Assembly (NCBI GenBank): GCA_016699695.1
Contig: CP065006.1
Location: 992,001 to 1,056,000 of the forward strand
Source of the DNA: Bacteroidota bacterium
GTDB lineage: Bacteria > Bacteroidota > Bacteroidia > Bacteroidales > UBA10428
Direction: 5' to 3'
Length of the DNA stretch: 64,000 nucleotides
Made by a program: the position numbers and the translations under genes
Shown here: one piece after another, positions 35,847-44,280 of the stretch
Layout of the letters: each line of letters begins with the position of its first letter
Numbering within the stretch: position 1 is the first letter of the stretch
The notes under the pieces: model-generated
Seen by the model: the letters and a program-made list of their open reading frames with translations, nothing else
Told to the model about the DNA's origin: nothing
The model's database searches: none

Positions 35847-36407
35847 TTGACGAATAACGACCCCATACTGCAACAAAAGTTCGAAAAGCTTTTCAAAGAG
35901 CATTTTACATCATTGTGCTATTTTGCAAAGAAATACCTGGGCGACCTCGACAGCAGCAAGGAAGTAGTGCATGCTGTGTTTATTAAAATATGGGAAAACC
36001 GGGCCGAATTTGATTTCGATAAGCCTGCCAAATCCTATCTTTTCACTTCGGTATACAATCGTAGTTTGAATATGCTCCGCGACAACAAAAAATTTAGCAC
36101 AACAGACAATGAATATGCAAAAAATGCCGAACTCGATGGAGGCGAATTCCACGATACCATGGAATTGGCAGAGCTTGAAGGGCGAATCAAAAAGGCTCTT
36201 ACCAAATTGCCCGATAAATGCCGCGAAGTGTTTGAACTAAACCGTTTTGAGAATAAAAAATACAACGAAATTGCGCTTCAACTGAATCTTTCTCTTAAAA
36301 CTGTAGAAGCTCATATGTCCAAAGCACTTAAAATATTAAAAGAAGAATTAAAAGATTACATCTACCTGATTTTGTTTTTAATACTAAATAATAACGATAT
36401 GCTCTAA
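35847..36407 (+). CDS. ECF sigma factor paired with FecR-type anti-sigma
   Basis: A 186-residue extracytoplasmic-function sigma factor of the Bacteroidota FecI-like group. Region 2 is recognisable in FKEHFTSLCYFAKKYLGD and AVHAVFIKIWENRAEFDF-like residues, and region 4 in LTKLPDKCREVFELNRFENKKYNEIALQLNLSLKTVEAHMSKALKIL split around the helix-turn-helix. It directs RNA polymerase to genes such as the downstream TonB receptor when released by the FecR protein. Start is TTG at 35847, the only one that keeps the N-terminal helix. It heads a four-gene operon with fecR, a TonB receptor and DUF4249. Confidence 0.9.
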   Translation: MTNNDPILQQKFEKLFKEHFTSLCYFAKKYLGDLDSSKEVVHAVFIKIWENRAEFDFDKPAKSYLFTSVYNRSLNMLRDNKKFSTTDNEYAKNAELDGGEFHDTMELAELEGRIKKALTKLPDKCREVFELNRFENKKYNEIALQLNLSLKTVEAHMSKALKILKEELKDYIYLILFLILNNNDML

Positions 36408-36446
36408 GGGTAAAATCCTATTCAGGTGTGTTACCCACAGAAAGCC

Positions 36447-37436
36447 ATGCAAAACAATACACGACATATTGCCCCCATCGAGCTAATCACCAAATACCTG
36501 GCCCGGGAATCGGGTGCCGGGGAGCGTGTTTTAGTAGAAAATTGGATAAAGGCTTCGGACGAAAATAAAAAAGAGTTCGAAGCTATTGAGAAATTATGGC
36601 TTGCAAGCCATACAGCTATTCAGCAACCTGAAATAAACCTTGAAGCCGAGTGGAGACGTATGGAAAACACCCTTGGCTTCGCAAAAAAGAAACAGCTTAA
36701 CTTCCAGACTATTCTTAGAGTTGCCGCAGCCATATTTGTAATTTCTTCCCTGGCTGCAATTGGATTAAGGCAATCGATGATGGTAAAAGAAAAATCGGGT
36801 GCCAGCCAGCTCAGCAACCTGGTTCTGCCCGATGGCAGCACCATTAGTTTAAATGCCAACTCAAAAATAAGCTATTCAAAAAACTTTGGTAAAACAACCC
36901 GCGAACTTACACTCGAGGGCGAAGCCTTTTTTGAGGTAGCTCACGATAAAACCAAACCCTTTATTGTTATTGCCCACAATAGCCGGATTGAGGTTCTGGG
37001 TACCCAATTCAATGTAAAGGCTTATAAAAACCAGACAGAAGTGAAGGTATCGGTAACAGAGGGCACTGTTAAATTCTCAGACCGTAAAAAGCAAGCAAAA
37101 AGTGCCATACTTAAAGCCGGCGAATCGGCTACATACAACAAGACTAATCAGAAAATCATTCTTAAGCCAGTCGTGAATGTAAACGATATGGCCTGGAAAA
37201 GCAGACAAATGTATTTTGAACATACTCCTTTGCACGAAGTAGCCAGCGTACTTGAAAATACTTACCAGGTTGAAATTGAGGTGTCGGAAACTGTTCGAGA
37301 ATGTTCCATCACCGTAAGCTTCGAAGACAGCGACCTGGCTTCGGTGTTAAGTGTGCTAAAATCGACCCTGTCCCTCAGGGTTCGTGTAGACAATGATAAA
37401 ATTTTCTTATCGGGCCAAGGATGCCAAAATCCCTGA
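36447..37436 (+). CDS. FecR family anti-sigma factor
   Basis: A 329-residue membrane regulator. The cytoplasmic N-terminus (residues 1-80) should bind the sigma factor. A single transmembrane helix lies at about 87-105 (ILRVAAAIFVISSLAAIGL). The periplasmic FecR domain follows (LVLPDGSTISLNANSKISY, TRELTLEGEAFFEVAHD). A C-terminal DUF4974-type domain (MYFEHTPLHEVASVLENTY onward) is the part expected to meet the receptor's N-terminal signalling domain. The ATG at 36447 is preferred to a GTG seven codons upstream. Its 3' end overlaps the receptor gene by 16 bases, so the two are translationally coupled. Confidence 0.9.
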   Translation: MQNNTRHIAPIELITKYLARESGAGERVLVENWIKASDENKKEFEAIEKLWLASHTAIQQPEINLEAEWRRMENTLGFAKKKQLNFQTILRVAAAIFVISSLAAIGLRQSMMVKEKSGASQLSNLVLPDGSTISLNANSKISYSKNFGKTTRELTLEGEAFFEVAHDKTKPFIVIAHNSRIEVLGTQFNVKAYKNQTEVKVSVTEGTVKFSDRKKQAKSAILKAGESATYNKTNQKIILKPVVNVNDMAWKSRQMYFEHTPLHEVASVLENTYQVEIEVSETVRECSITVSFEDSDLASVLSVLKSTLSLRVRVDNDKIFLSGQGCQNP

Positions 37437-40087
37437 TTATGCATTTATCCGGAGGCTTCTTCAAGCTAATAGTAAGCATCATTTGTTGGTTTGCGTTTTT
37501 GTCCGATGCCTTCAATCAAAATACTCTTCCCGAACAAAACCTGAGTTTACGGTTTGTAAATACTCCACTCGAACAGGTTTTGCAGCAAATTTCAGCCCAA
37601 TCATCGGTCCGTTTTTCATACAGTCCCGATGCCATTCCGGTAAATAAGAGCATAAGCTATACCTGCACCAGCCGTAAACTATCTCTTGTTCTTGACGATA
37701 TTTGCACCCTGGCCGGAATACAATATAAACTAGTGGGAGACCACCTGGTGCTTACCCAGACAGATATACCGATTCCACCTCCACCGATTGTAAAAAAATA
37801 TACCATCAGCGGCTACATTACCGATGCACAAAACAAAGAATTTCTGATAGGCGCAGCTGTTTATAACCCCGAAACAGGTATTGGTGCCCTTACGAATAAT
37901 TATGGGTATTTCTCGCTAACCCTACCAGAAGGCTCATATACTTTGGAAACATCGTTTCTGGGATATACTATTGGCAGTAAACAAATAGAGCTATACAGTA
38001 ACCATAAATGGGATATTAGCCTCGAACCAGTATCCTCGATGGTTGAAGAAGTGATAATTAGCTCAGTAGTGCGCGAAGAAACAATTTTTAAAAGCCTTTC
38101 GGGGCAACAGAGTATTAATCCCGCGGCAGTAAAACAAGAAAATTCAGCCTTGGGCGAAACCGATATGCTTAAGTCATTCGATAATCTGCCAGGAATAAGC
38201 TTCCAGGGCGATGGCTCTAGTTATTTTTTCGTACGTGGCGGTGGTCGTGACCAAAACCTCATTCTGCTCGACGAAGCACCTCTGTATAACCCTAGTCACA
38301 TGCTTGGGCTTTTTACTCCCATTATACCCGATGCCATAAAAACAAGCACACTTTATAAAGCCGATTTTCCGATTGAGTACGGCGGCCGTACATCTTCTAT
38401 TATCGATGTGCGTACCCGCGATGGCAACAAGGAGGAAGTAAATGTGAATGCCTCCCTGAGTCTGGTGTCGATGCGCCTTAGTGTAGAAGGACCTATTAAA
38501 AAAGAAGCCAGTTCGTATTTTATTTCCCTGCGCCGCTCTTACTTTGGGTGGATGTTTAAAGCTGCCAACCCAGCTGTGCAAGATTTCTATTTTAACGACA
38601 TCACCACCAAGTTTAATCTAAAGATCTCAGAACGTGACCGGTTATTTGTAACCATGTATTATGGTCGCGACAAGTTTCTGGCCGATGAACAAACTGACCT
38701 TACCTCCGGGATCGAATGGGGCAATACTTCACTTACCTTGCGATGGAATCATATTTTTGGTCCCCGCCTGTTTGCCAATACAACCATTTATTCCAGCAAC
38801 TACGATTACTTTCTGCATACCAATTACGATGCACAGACATATTGGAATTCGAGAATTACGGGTACCCACCTGCAGTCGGATTTTAACTGGTACTTCAATC
38901 CAAAAAACCATATCAAGTTTGGGATAAAAGTGGGCGGTTATTTCTTTAACCCAGGCAACTACAACAGTTCCGATTTGCCTACCGACAAAACAGTTTCGGA
39001 ACTCAATGCTTCAGAATTAATTATTTTTGCAGGCAACGAACACATGATTAGCCATCGTATAAACCTTCATTACGGACTCCGTTTAACCAGATGGGCCGAT
39101 ATTGGCGAAGCCTATGTGGTTTCGTACCAGAATTACGAGCCAACAGCGATCACACAATACCCGAAAGGCACAGCTTACTTTAACAGCATTCACCTTGAGC
39201 CGCGTCTTTCGATTTCATTTAAAACCAGCACCTATTCTTCGTTGAAAGCAAGCTACAACCGTAGTCTTCAGAATATTCACCTAATCAATAACAGCATCAG
39301 TCCATTTAATTCGCTCGAAGTCTGGTTGCCCTCGGGGCCAAATATCAAGGCACAGAAGGCAGATATTTTCAATGTAGGATTGGTTCAATTCTGGCCTAAA
39401 AAGAGTGTGGAATTCAGTGCCGATATTTTTTACAAAAAAATGCACAACCAGATTGGTTATGCCTACCATGCCGAAATGCTACTGAATCGCTATATCGAAG
39501 GGCAAATTAGGCAGGGGCCTGGAACAGCCTATGGTTTTGAGGTATATGCCACAAAAACCATGGGCCGTTTGAAAGGCCATTTGGGTTATTCGTTTACCCG
39601 CAGTTTGGTTAACCTGCCCACACTAAATGCCGGAAGAACATTCAAAGCAAGGCAGGATAAACCGCTCGATTTTTCGGTTGGGTTCAATTACGCCTTAAAA
39701 CCCCGGTGGACCCTAACGGGCAATTACACCCTCAGTTCAGGGCTGATGACAACCACGCCCACAGGATTTTACAGCTACCGCGGAACACAGGTGCCCATTT
39801 ATACAGAACAGAATAACGGCAGGCTACCCAACTATTCGCGCTTTGATGTTGGCAGCGACTTTAGGTTTAACAAGCTGAAAACAAGTAAGTTCGAACATCA
39901 CCTGATTGTTTCGTTCTATAACTTCTTTGCCAATAGAAATGCTGCATTTCTGTATTTCAGCAAAACAGTCGATAGCGAAGGTATCTATGTAATTCCGGCC
40001 GATAAGTTAAATCGTCAGGAGCAAGTGGCTACCTACCGCTACGTTTTTCGCATTATTCCTTCAGTAACATACACCCTGCGATTCTGA
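37421..40087 (+). CDS. TonB-dependent receptor with STN signalling domain
   Basis: An 888-residue outer-membrane receptor. After the signal peptide (to about residue 33) comes an STN domain (about 40-112, LSLRFVNTPLEQVLQQIS...GDHLVLTQ) that signals to the FecR protein. A carboxypeptidase-regulatory-like beta sandwich lies at about 126-210 (YTISGYITDAQNKEF...). The plug domain at about 240-350 includes FVRGGGRDQNLILLDEAPLYN and YGGRTSSIIDVRTRDG. The rest is a beta barrel ending in RVIPSVTYTLRF-like aromatic residues, with terminal Phe. It imports a substrate using TonB energy; the substrate is unknown. The stop overlaps the DUF4249 start by one base (TGATG). Confidence 0.93.
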   Translation: MPKSLIMHLSGGFFKLIVSIICWFAFLSDAFNQNTLPEQNLSLRFVNTPLEQVLQQISAQSSVRFSYSPDAIPVNKSISYTCTSRKLSLVLDDICTLAGIQYKLVGDHLVLTQTDIPIPPPPIVKKYTISGYITDAQNKEFLIGAAVYNPETGIGALTNNYGYFSLTLPEGSYTLETSFLGYTIGSKQIELYSNHKWDISLEPVSSMVEEVIISSVVREETIFKSLSGQQSINPAAVKQENSALGETDMLKSFDNLPGISFQGDGSSYFFVRGGGRDQNLILLDEAPLYNPSHMLGLFTPIIPDAIKTSTLYKADFPIEYGGRTSSIIDVRTRDGNKEEVNVNASLSLVSMRLSVEGPIKKEASSYFISLRRSYFGWMFKAANPAVQDFYFNDITTKFNLKISERDRLFVTMYYGRDKFLADEQTDLTSGIEWGNTSLTLRWNHIFGPRLFANTTIYSSNYDYFLHTNYDAQTYWNSRITGTHLQSDFNWYFNPKNHIKFGIKVGGYFFNPGNYNSSDLPTDKTVSELNASELIIFAGNEHMISHRINLHYGLRLTRWADIGEAYVVSYQNYEPTAITQYPKGTAYFNSIHLEPRLSISFKTSTYSSLKASYNRSLQNIHLINNSISPFNSLEVWLPSGPNIKAQKADIFNVGLVQFWPKKSVEFSADIFYKKMHNQIGYAYHAEMLLNRYIEGQIRQGPGTAYGFEVYATKTMGRLKGHLGYSFTRSLVNLPTLNAGRTFKARQDKPLDFSVGFNYALKPRWTLTGNYTLSSGLMTTTPTGFYSYRGTQVPIYTEQNNGRLPNYSRFDVGSDFRFNKLKTSKFEHHLIVSFYNFFANRNAAFLYFSKTVDSEGIYVIPADKLNRQEQVATYRYVFRIIPSVTYTLRF

Positions 40088-40908
40088 TGGCAGTAATTAA
40101 AAAATATATAACTCTTTTTATGCTTGCCGCGGTAGTAGTCTCTTGCGAATACACTGCTCAATGGGAAATTAACCCGTCGGAAAGACGATTTGTAGTGGAT
40201 GCCCTGATCACAAGCGAAAACAAACCCCAGCTTGTGACAATGTTTTATTCCTCTACGGAACTAAATGCGGATCCTGAGCCACTCTCTGGCGCCCAAATTC
40301 AACTAAAAGGGCCTTCAGGTATAGTTCAATTTACCGAATCGAACGAAAAACCTGGATATTATTATTCACCTGCCATTTTAGTTTTAACCGGAATAGAGTA
40401 TACCCTTGTAGTTGAAAACGCTGGATTGACAGACTCCGCCAAAGCGATAATGCAGGCTGTAAGCCCGCTTGAGCCTTATCAGATCGTACCCGGCGACAGT
40501 CTGTTCCGCGGCGAAAGCCTTTTCCGCTACGAGTATATCGAAAGTGCCCAGCCCTCGATGATGGAGATTACTTACGACTGGTCGGTCGATCTGGATTTTT
40601 GTCAACATTATGGTGCTTGCCTAGCTGCAGAAACATACTACACGCTCGAATCTATAGATATTGGAGAGGAGTTTGGCCCACCCCGGCAGGTGATTTGGTT
40701 TCCGGCTGGCACAAAAATTATCCGAAAAAACTACTCCCTTTCCGATGCTCATCAGCAATTTGTACGGTCGCTTTTAATTGAAACCGAATGGCGCGGAGGC
40801 CTATTCGATACCGAACAGGGAAATGTACCCTCTAATTTCGAACACGGAACCCTGGGATGGTTTGCCCTCTGCCAAGTTGTTTCAGACAGCATCCAGCTGG
40901 GTTTATAA
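40087..40908 (+). CDS. DUF4249 lipoprotein, partner of TonB receptor
   Basis: A 273-residue lipoprotein of the DUF4249 family. The leader ends AAVVVSC with Cys20 as the lipidation site. The mature part opens with the family's beta sandwich (RRFVVDALITSENKPQLV, LSGAQIQLKGPSG, GYYYSPAILVLTGIEYTLVVENAG). It ends with the typical GNVPSNFEHGTLGWFALCQVVSDS strand, so it is complete and not truncated. DUF4249 proteins are found beside STN-type TonB receptors in Bacteroidota and probably form their surface lid or capture lipoprotein; this is inference from context. It is the last gene of the sigma-FecR-receptor operon and starts within the receptor's stop codon. Confidence 0.88.
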   Translation: MAVIKKYITLFMLAAVVVSCEYTAQWEINPSERRFVVDALITSENKPQLVTMFYSSTELNADPEPLSGAQIQLKGPSGIVQFTESNEKPGYYYSPAILVLTGIEYTLVVENAGLTDSAKAIMQAVSPLEPYQIVPGDSLFRGESLFRYEYIESAQPSMMEITYDWSVDLDFCQHYGACLAAETYYTLESIDIGEEFGPPRQVIWFPAGTKIIRKNYSLSDAHQQFVRSLLIETEWRGGLFDTEQGNVPSNFEHGTLGWFALCQVVSDSIQLGL

Positions 40909-41015
40909 TTACTTGTGTATCGCCCCCATGGTATGGTGTCGTGCGGGATTACGAAGCGATTTCCTATCAGTTTACACCGAACTTTTTTACGAGCCACAAC
41001 CCTTCGAAAACCGCT

Positions 41016-41080
41016 GAACCGACCAAAGGGAGCTCAGCGAACCGAACGAAGTGAGTTCACGACCACAGGGAGTAACAAAG
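41016..41080. repeat. Short degenerate tandem repeat
   Basis: Three imperfect copies of a 20-23 base unit lie head to tail: GAACCGACCAAAGGGAGCTC.., GAACCGAACGAAGTGAGTTC.. and GACCACAGGGAGTAAC. The composition (purine-rich GAAGNGAG on one strand) differs from surrounding AT-rich DNA. It lies between the DUF4249 gene and the HigBA cassette. Confidence 0.55.
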
Positions 41081-41093
41081 CTAAACCCGCATG

Positions 41094-41121
41094 CACTATA
41101 CCATGTGTTGGCGCAAGTTAT
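41094..41121 (+). repeat. Left imperfect inverted repeat flanking HigBA
   Basis: The segment contains CTATACCATGTGTTGGCGCA followed by AGTT. Its core TTGGCGCAAGTT (41109-41120) is repeated in inverted form as AATTTGCGCTAA at 41807-41818 (10 of 12 match), on the far side of higBA. This suggests the ends of a small mobile cassette. Confidence 0.4.
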
Positions 41122-41124
41122 TTT

Positions 41125-41424
41125 TTATAATCTAATCGAAAAATCTAATTGTCCCCCCAATCCTAAGTGAACAATCTTTTGCAAAGTAGAAAGTCTAACT
41201 TCTTTTATATTATTCTCAATCTTCGAAATATATGATTTTGTTGTGCCAACTTTTTCAGCCAATTCAGCTTGGGTAAGACCTTTTTCAAGTCTTGCCGCAT
41301 GCAAAAGCGTCCCCAATTTAAAGTTTTCATAACCATTGTCAAGTTCGTTTCTTGATTTGGTTCCTTTTACTCCGTAATGTTTATTCTTGAATTCATCAAG
41401 AGTCATTTTGTTATTTGTTTTCAT
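41125..41424 (-). CDS. higA: HigA-type antitoxin, helix-turn-helix protein
   Basis: A 99-residue DNA-binding antitoxin. The N-terminal third is charged and probably wraps the toxin. The rest is an XRE-type helix-turn-helix: LGTLLHAARLEKGLTQAELAEKVGTTKSYISKIEN, with the recognition helix at TTKSYISKIE. The ATG at 41424 is preferred over one 12 codons upstream because the upstream part lies within the toxin frame's end and looks non-coding. It overlaps the toxin gene by 14 bases, so toxin and antitoxin are translated together. In HigBA systems the toxin gene comes first, as here. The pair binds its own promoter for autoregulation in characterised relatives. Confidence 0.88.
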   Translation of the reverse strand: MKTNNKMTLDEFKNKHYGVKGTKSRNELDNGYENFKLGTLLHAARLEKGLTQAELAEKVGTTKSYISKIENNIKEVRLSTLQKIVHLGLGGQLDFSIRL

Positions 41425-41761
41425 TTTCGTACTCCTCCATAATTTTAAGTGCTCGCTCAATTTCTTTTGTCGGTGTCTTCTGCGATTTCTTTTGAAATCC
41501 GTTTGCTAAAATTATCAGCTTTCCATGGTCAAAGAAACAAAAGATTCTAAAAATATCACTTCCTAGCTTTACTCGAATTTCATACAGTCCGTCTGTTGAT
41601 TCTATATGTTTAAAATAAACATCAGGAATCCTATCTAATTCTTCAATTAGTTCAATAGTCCAAATAATTTTCGCTTTTACTTTTTCCGTTTGTTGAATAA
41701 AAAAACTTTCAAAGTAATCTTTGTAGAAAATTGCTGTCCTATATTTTCTTTTTGAATCCAT
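41411..41761 (-). CDS. higB: HigB/RelE-type toxin (Gp49-like)
   Basis: A 116-residue toxin of the RelE/ParE superfamily, phage Gp49-like (HigB) branch. These toxins cleave mRNA on the ribosome. The pattern AKIIWTIELIEELDRIP, then YFKHIESTDGLYEIRVKLGSDIFRIFCFFDHGKLIILANGFQKKSQKTPTKEIERALKIM (split across the core strands and C-terminal helix) is typical, including the conserved LYEIRV and NGFQKKSQKTP. It is in first position of the pair, followed by overlapping higA. A near-perfect promoter lies directly before the ATG. Confidence 0.88.
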   Translation of the reverse strand: MDSKRKYRTAIFYKDYFESFFIQQTEKVKAKIIWTIELIEELDRIPDVYFKHIESTDGLYEIRVKLGSDIFRIFCFFDHGKLIILANGFQKKSQKTPTKEIERALKIMEEYENENK

Positions 41762-41765
41762 GCAA

Positions 41766-41773
41766 CAAAAATA
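41766..41773 (-). promoter_or_regulatory. Promoter -7 box of higBA, close to the start codon
   Basis: On the minus strand TATTTTTG matches TAnnTTTG, and TTG occurs 20 bases upstream, the expected -33 spacing. Only four bases (TTGC) lie between the -7 box and the higB ATG, so transcription would start at or beside the initiation codon, giving an essentially leaderless transcript. Confidence 0.6.
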
Positions 41774-41806
41774 TGCAATGTTTCACTATCGTGCAACTTT
41801 TTCTTT

Positions 41807-41828
41807 AATTTGCGCTAACTGTACAGTA
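41807..41828 (-). repeat. Right imperfect inverted repeat flanking HigBA
   Basis: AATTTGCGCTAA is the inverted counterpart of TTGGCGCAAGTT on the other side of higBA. It runs into a 10-bp palindrome ACTGTACAGT at 41818-41827. The two repeats delimit about 735 bases that contain only the toxin-antitoxin pair. Confidence 0.4.
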
Positions 41829-41982
41829 TTCTCTCCTTCCCATCCAGGATCCGACACTTTCTATAATACAATCTTTCTGCCAGAAATAGTACTTTACTCC
41901 TGAAAGGTGCGTATACCGAAGCATTCAAGAATATTTCAAAAAAAAATAAATTTCTGCTAAGGGTAAATACCGGCAGGTGTGT

Positions 41983-42015
41983 GTTAAAGTTGTTCAACAC
42001 AAAAAACACTTTAAC
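41983..42015 (+). promoter_or_regulatory. Leader hairpin before orphan lipoprotein gene
   Basis: GTTAAAGT (41983-41990) pairs with ACTTTAAC (42008-42015), ending 17 bases before the ATG. A smaller GTTGTTCAAC dyad lies in the loop. It may be a protein-binding site or a translation control hairpin; no known element is recognised. Confidence 0.35.
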
Positions 42016-42032
42016 CTTTAAAAAATAGTATT

Positions 42033-43154
42033 ATGAAAAACACAAAAAAAATTCTCTTCGGAATGCTTGCAGCAAGCGCTCTTTTTCTTTTTTCGGCATG
42101 CGACGAAAACAACGTTAAACCAGGTGACGATTACGGCATCCTTCCCTCTAATTTTAAAGTCGATGTGCCTGCCTCTCTTACCACCAACACAACTATGAAA
42201 AGTGCACAGGGAGACACCTTGAGTGGAAACGACATTTATGGCCATCTGGCTAATTTTATTGCCATCGGCGAAGGTTCAGCCGAAATTGTAGAGGCCATCA
42301 TCTTCCATATCAGACTTTACAATATCGAAAGCGTAATCGACCTTACTTACACCAGCGACGAAGACTTCAGAGTGAAGCACCTGGCAGTAGAAGCCGATGC
42401 TGAATTCGACGGAAGAACCTGGGAATACCAGCTTACCATCACCGATGTATTGTCGGAAGGTAATGCCGACGGAGGCAAGGGTATGCAGGTTTTCTGGAAC
42501 AACAACCCAATCGAAGGTATTTCTATCATTAAACCTTATAACCTCAACCGCACCGAGAACGAAAATGCTGCTGATGCCATCTTCCGTATCGATTACTCAG
42601 AGGTTGAAATGGGTGGCTATGAATCGCACATGATAGTAAGTATTGTAGACCTTCCGGTTACAGGTGAAAATGCTGACCCATTTAGTGTAAATAACCTTAA
42701 AATGTTTGTAGGTAAAAAAGGCGATATCGTCGATGTGTATGGAAACTCGAACCACCCCAATGCACAATTCTTTACCGACAATACTGGTTTTAACTGGGCT
42801 TTTGTTGCCTCTGGTTCAGAATCGGCCAACATTGGAGTTGCTGAGGTAGGTTTGCCAGCCAGTACTTTAGACAGTGATGACAGAAGCGTATTGCTTGAAG
42901 AATATTCGATACTGAATGTACTTACCGCCGAAATCAACCAATGGTTTTTGGATGAAATTGGAATAAGACCAAGCGAAGAAGATCTGGCCAATTATTTACA
43001 AAACGCCGAGGCTCCCGGATATTTTAACAAGGATGGTTTTGTGCAAGCCGGCAACGCTCCTGCAGAAGGTTACGATGCATTGGAATCAAGTATTCTCGAA
43101 CTTGCACCTTTCAATCCTAAATACGTTAGCGAACTTGCTGTAAGCTTTAAATAA
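42033..43154 (+). CDS. Uncharacterised lipoprotein
   Basis: A 373-residue probable lipoprotein that I do not recognise. The leader MKNTKKILFGMLAASALFLF ends in FSAC, with Cys23 as lipidation site, followed by acidic DENN, a context favouring export to the outer membrane. The mature part is rich in Asp, Glu, Asn and Gly, with predicted beta strands and no Cys; it has no T9SS tail. The C-terminus has a helix-like stretch (LNVLTAEINQWFLDEIGIRPSEEDLANYL). It is expressed alone, between the HigBA cassette and a strong terminator. Possible roles are substrate binding or surface attachment, but nothing in the sequence decides. Confidence 0.78.
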   Translation: MKNTKKILFGMLAASALFLFSACDENNVKPGDDYGILPSNFKVDVPASLTTNTTMKSAQGDTLSGNDIYGHLANFIAIGEGSAEIVEAIIFHIRLYNIESVIDLTYTSDEDFRVKHLAVEADAEFDGRTWEYQLTITDVLSEGNADGGKGMQVFWNNNPIEGISIIKPYNLNRTENENAADAIFRIDYSEVEMGGYESHMIVSIVDLPVTGENADPFSVNNLKMFVGKKGDIVDVYGNSNHPNAQFFTDNTGFNWAFVASGSESANIGVAEVGLPASTLDSDDRSVLLEEYSILNVLTAEINQWFLDEIGIRPSEEDLANYLQNAEAPGYFNKDGFVQAGNAPAEGYDALESSILELAPFNPKYVSELAVSFK

Positions 43155-43178
43155 GCAGCTCAGGTTAGCATTTTAAAG

Positions 43179-43210
43179 AACCACTGGGGATTTGCCTCGG
43201 TGGTTTTTTA
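43179..43210 (+). terminator. Terminator of orphan lipoprotein gene
   Basis: An 11-bp stem, AACCACTGGGG with CCTCGGTGGTT (two G-T pairs), followed by six T and an AT-rich tail, 24 bases after the lipoprotein stop. Confidence 0.8.
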
Positions 43211-43388
43211 TTTTATCAAAGTGCAAGTAATTTCTATCCGCAATTTTCCAGTCCTGAAATTCATAATTATTTAGAACTATTATTGATAAAAGCACTTAAC
43301 GATTTCTTTACACAGTATCTTTATAGGATTCACCTAAAGAGTTTATTTATGCATTAGGAATTTCCCCTCATTCTTAAGTCACTGTTAA

Positions 43389-44156
43389 ATGAAACTTGTT
43401 TGGGAAGAAACGTTTAAAATACGCTTCCACGATACCGATATTCACAGCAATTGCCGCATACAGGAACTATTCAGTTTCCTGTCCGAAACCTGTTGGGAAC
43501 ATGCCAACCAACTTGGGCTAGGTTACGATTTTATGCAACCAAAAGGCCTGGTTTGGGCCTATGCCCGTAAAAGATTACAGGTGAACCGATATCCGCGATG
43601 GGGCGAAACGGTAACCGTAAAAACATGGCCACGAGATTACAACCGTTTGTACATTCACCGTGAGTTTCAGATTATCGACCAGCACAATCAGCCACTGGTA
43701 AATTGCTCGGCTATATACTTTGCTTTCGACCGATTGAACAGCAAGGCAGTGTCTACCGACCTGCTCTGTGCACAGCACAAGAACTTTGTGCTTTGCGAAA
43801 AAACCACCGAAGGAACATTGAACCGGATACCTTCCTATACCAGCAACGACCTTACAACCTATCCTTATGTGGTCGATTTTTCTGATCTGGATATGCACAG
43901 GCATGTAAATAATGTAAAATACGTCGACTGGATTCTGAAAAGCCTGCCTACTGCTTTTCGAAAAAAGAATCTCCTGCTGCAGCTTGACATCAATTATTTT
44001 GCAGAGGCACGGAGCGGTGATGGCGTTCACATTATCACTTCCGAAGAGGTTAGAAATATTGTATTCAGGCATTCAATTGTTCGCAATATCGACAACAAGG
44101 AATTGGTTAGAGCCGAAACCCATTGGAAAAGCATACAGGATATTGCTCTGAATTAA
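43389..44156 (+). CDS. Acyl-ACP thioesterase
   Basis: A 255-residue acyl-[acyl-carrier-protein] thioesterase with two hot-dog domains. It releases fatty acids from the carrier protein. Family features are the first hot-dog (WEETFKIRFHDTDIHSNCRIQELFSFLSE), the KGLVWAYARKRLQVNRYPRWGETVTVKTWPR block, and the second domain with VDFSDLDMHRHVNNVKYVDWIL. That stretch supplies the conserved Asp, His and Asn residues used in catalysis by the plant FatA/B type. Cytoplasmic. It is common in anaerobic Bacteroidota, where it affects free fatty acid and lipid composition. Stands alone; no operon partner. Confidence 0.88.
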   Translation: MKLVWEETFKIRFHDTDIHSNCRIQELFSFLSETCWEHANQLGLGYDFMQPKGLVWAYARKRLQVNRYPRWGETVTVKTWPRDYNRLYIHREFQIIDQHNQPLVNCSAIYFAFDRLNSKAVSTDLLCAQHKNFVLCEKTTEGTLNRIPSYTSNDLTTYPYVVDFSDLDMHRHVNNVKYVDWILKSLPTAFRKKNLLLQLDINYFAEARSGDGVHIITSEEVRNIVFRHSIVRNIDNKELVRAETHWKSIQDIALN

Positions 44157-44280
44157 CTTCAACTTTTCCGAATCGTTAAAAATTGAATTGACGGGAATAT
44201 TAAAAAAACCAGTCGGTTTATGGGTGCACTCTTTCGCGAAATGATATTTTTGCTGTTCAAAACGAACCATCACTCATAAC

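Noticed and set aside
40857..41054. Open frames continuing past the DUF4249 stop in other frames, possibly a frameshift
   Set aside because: DUF4249 ends with the usual family closing strand, so no truncation or frameshift is needed.
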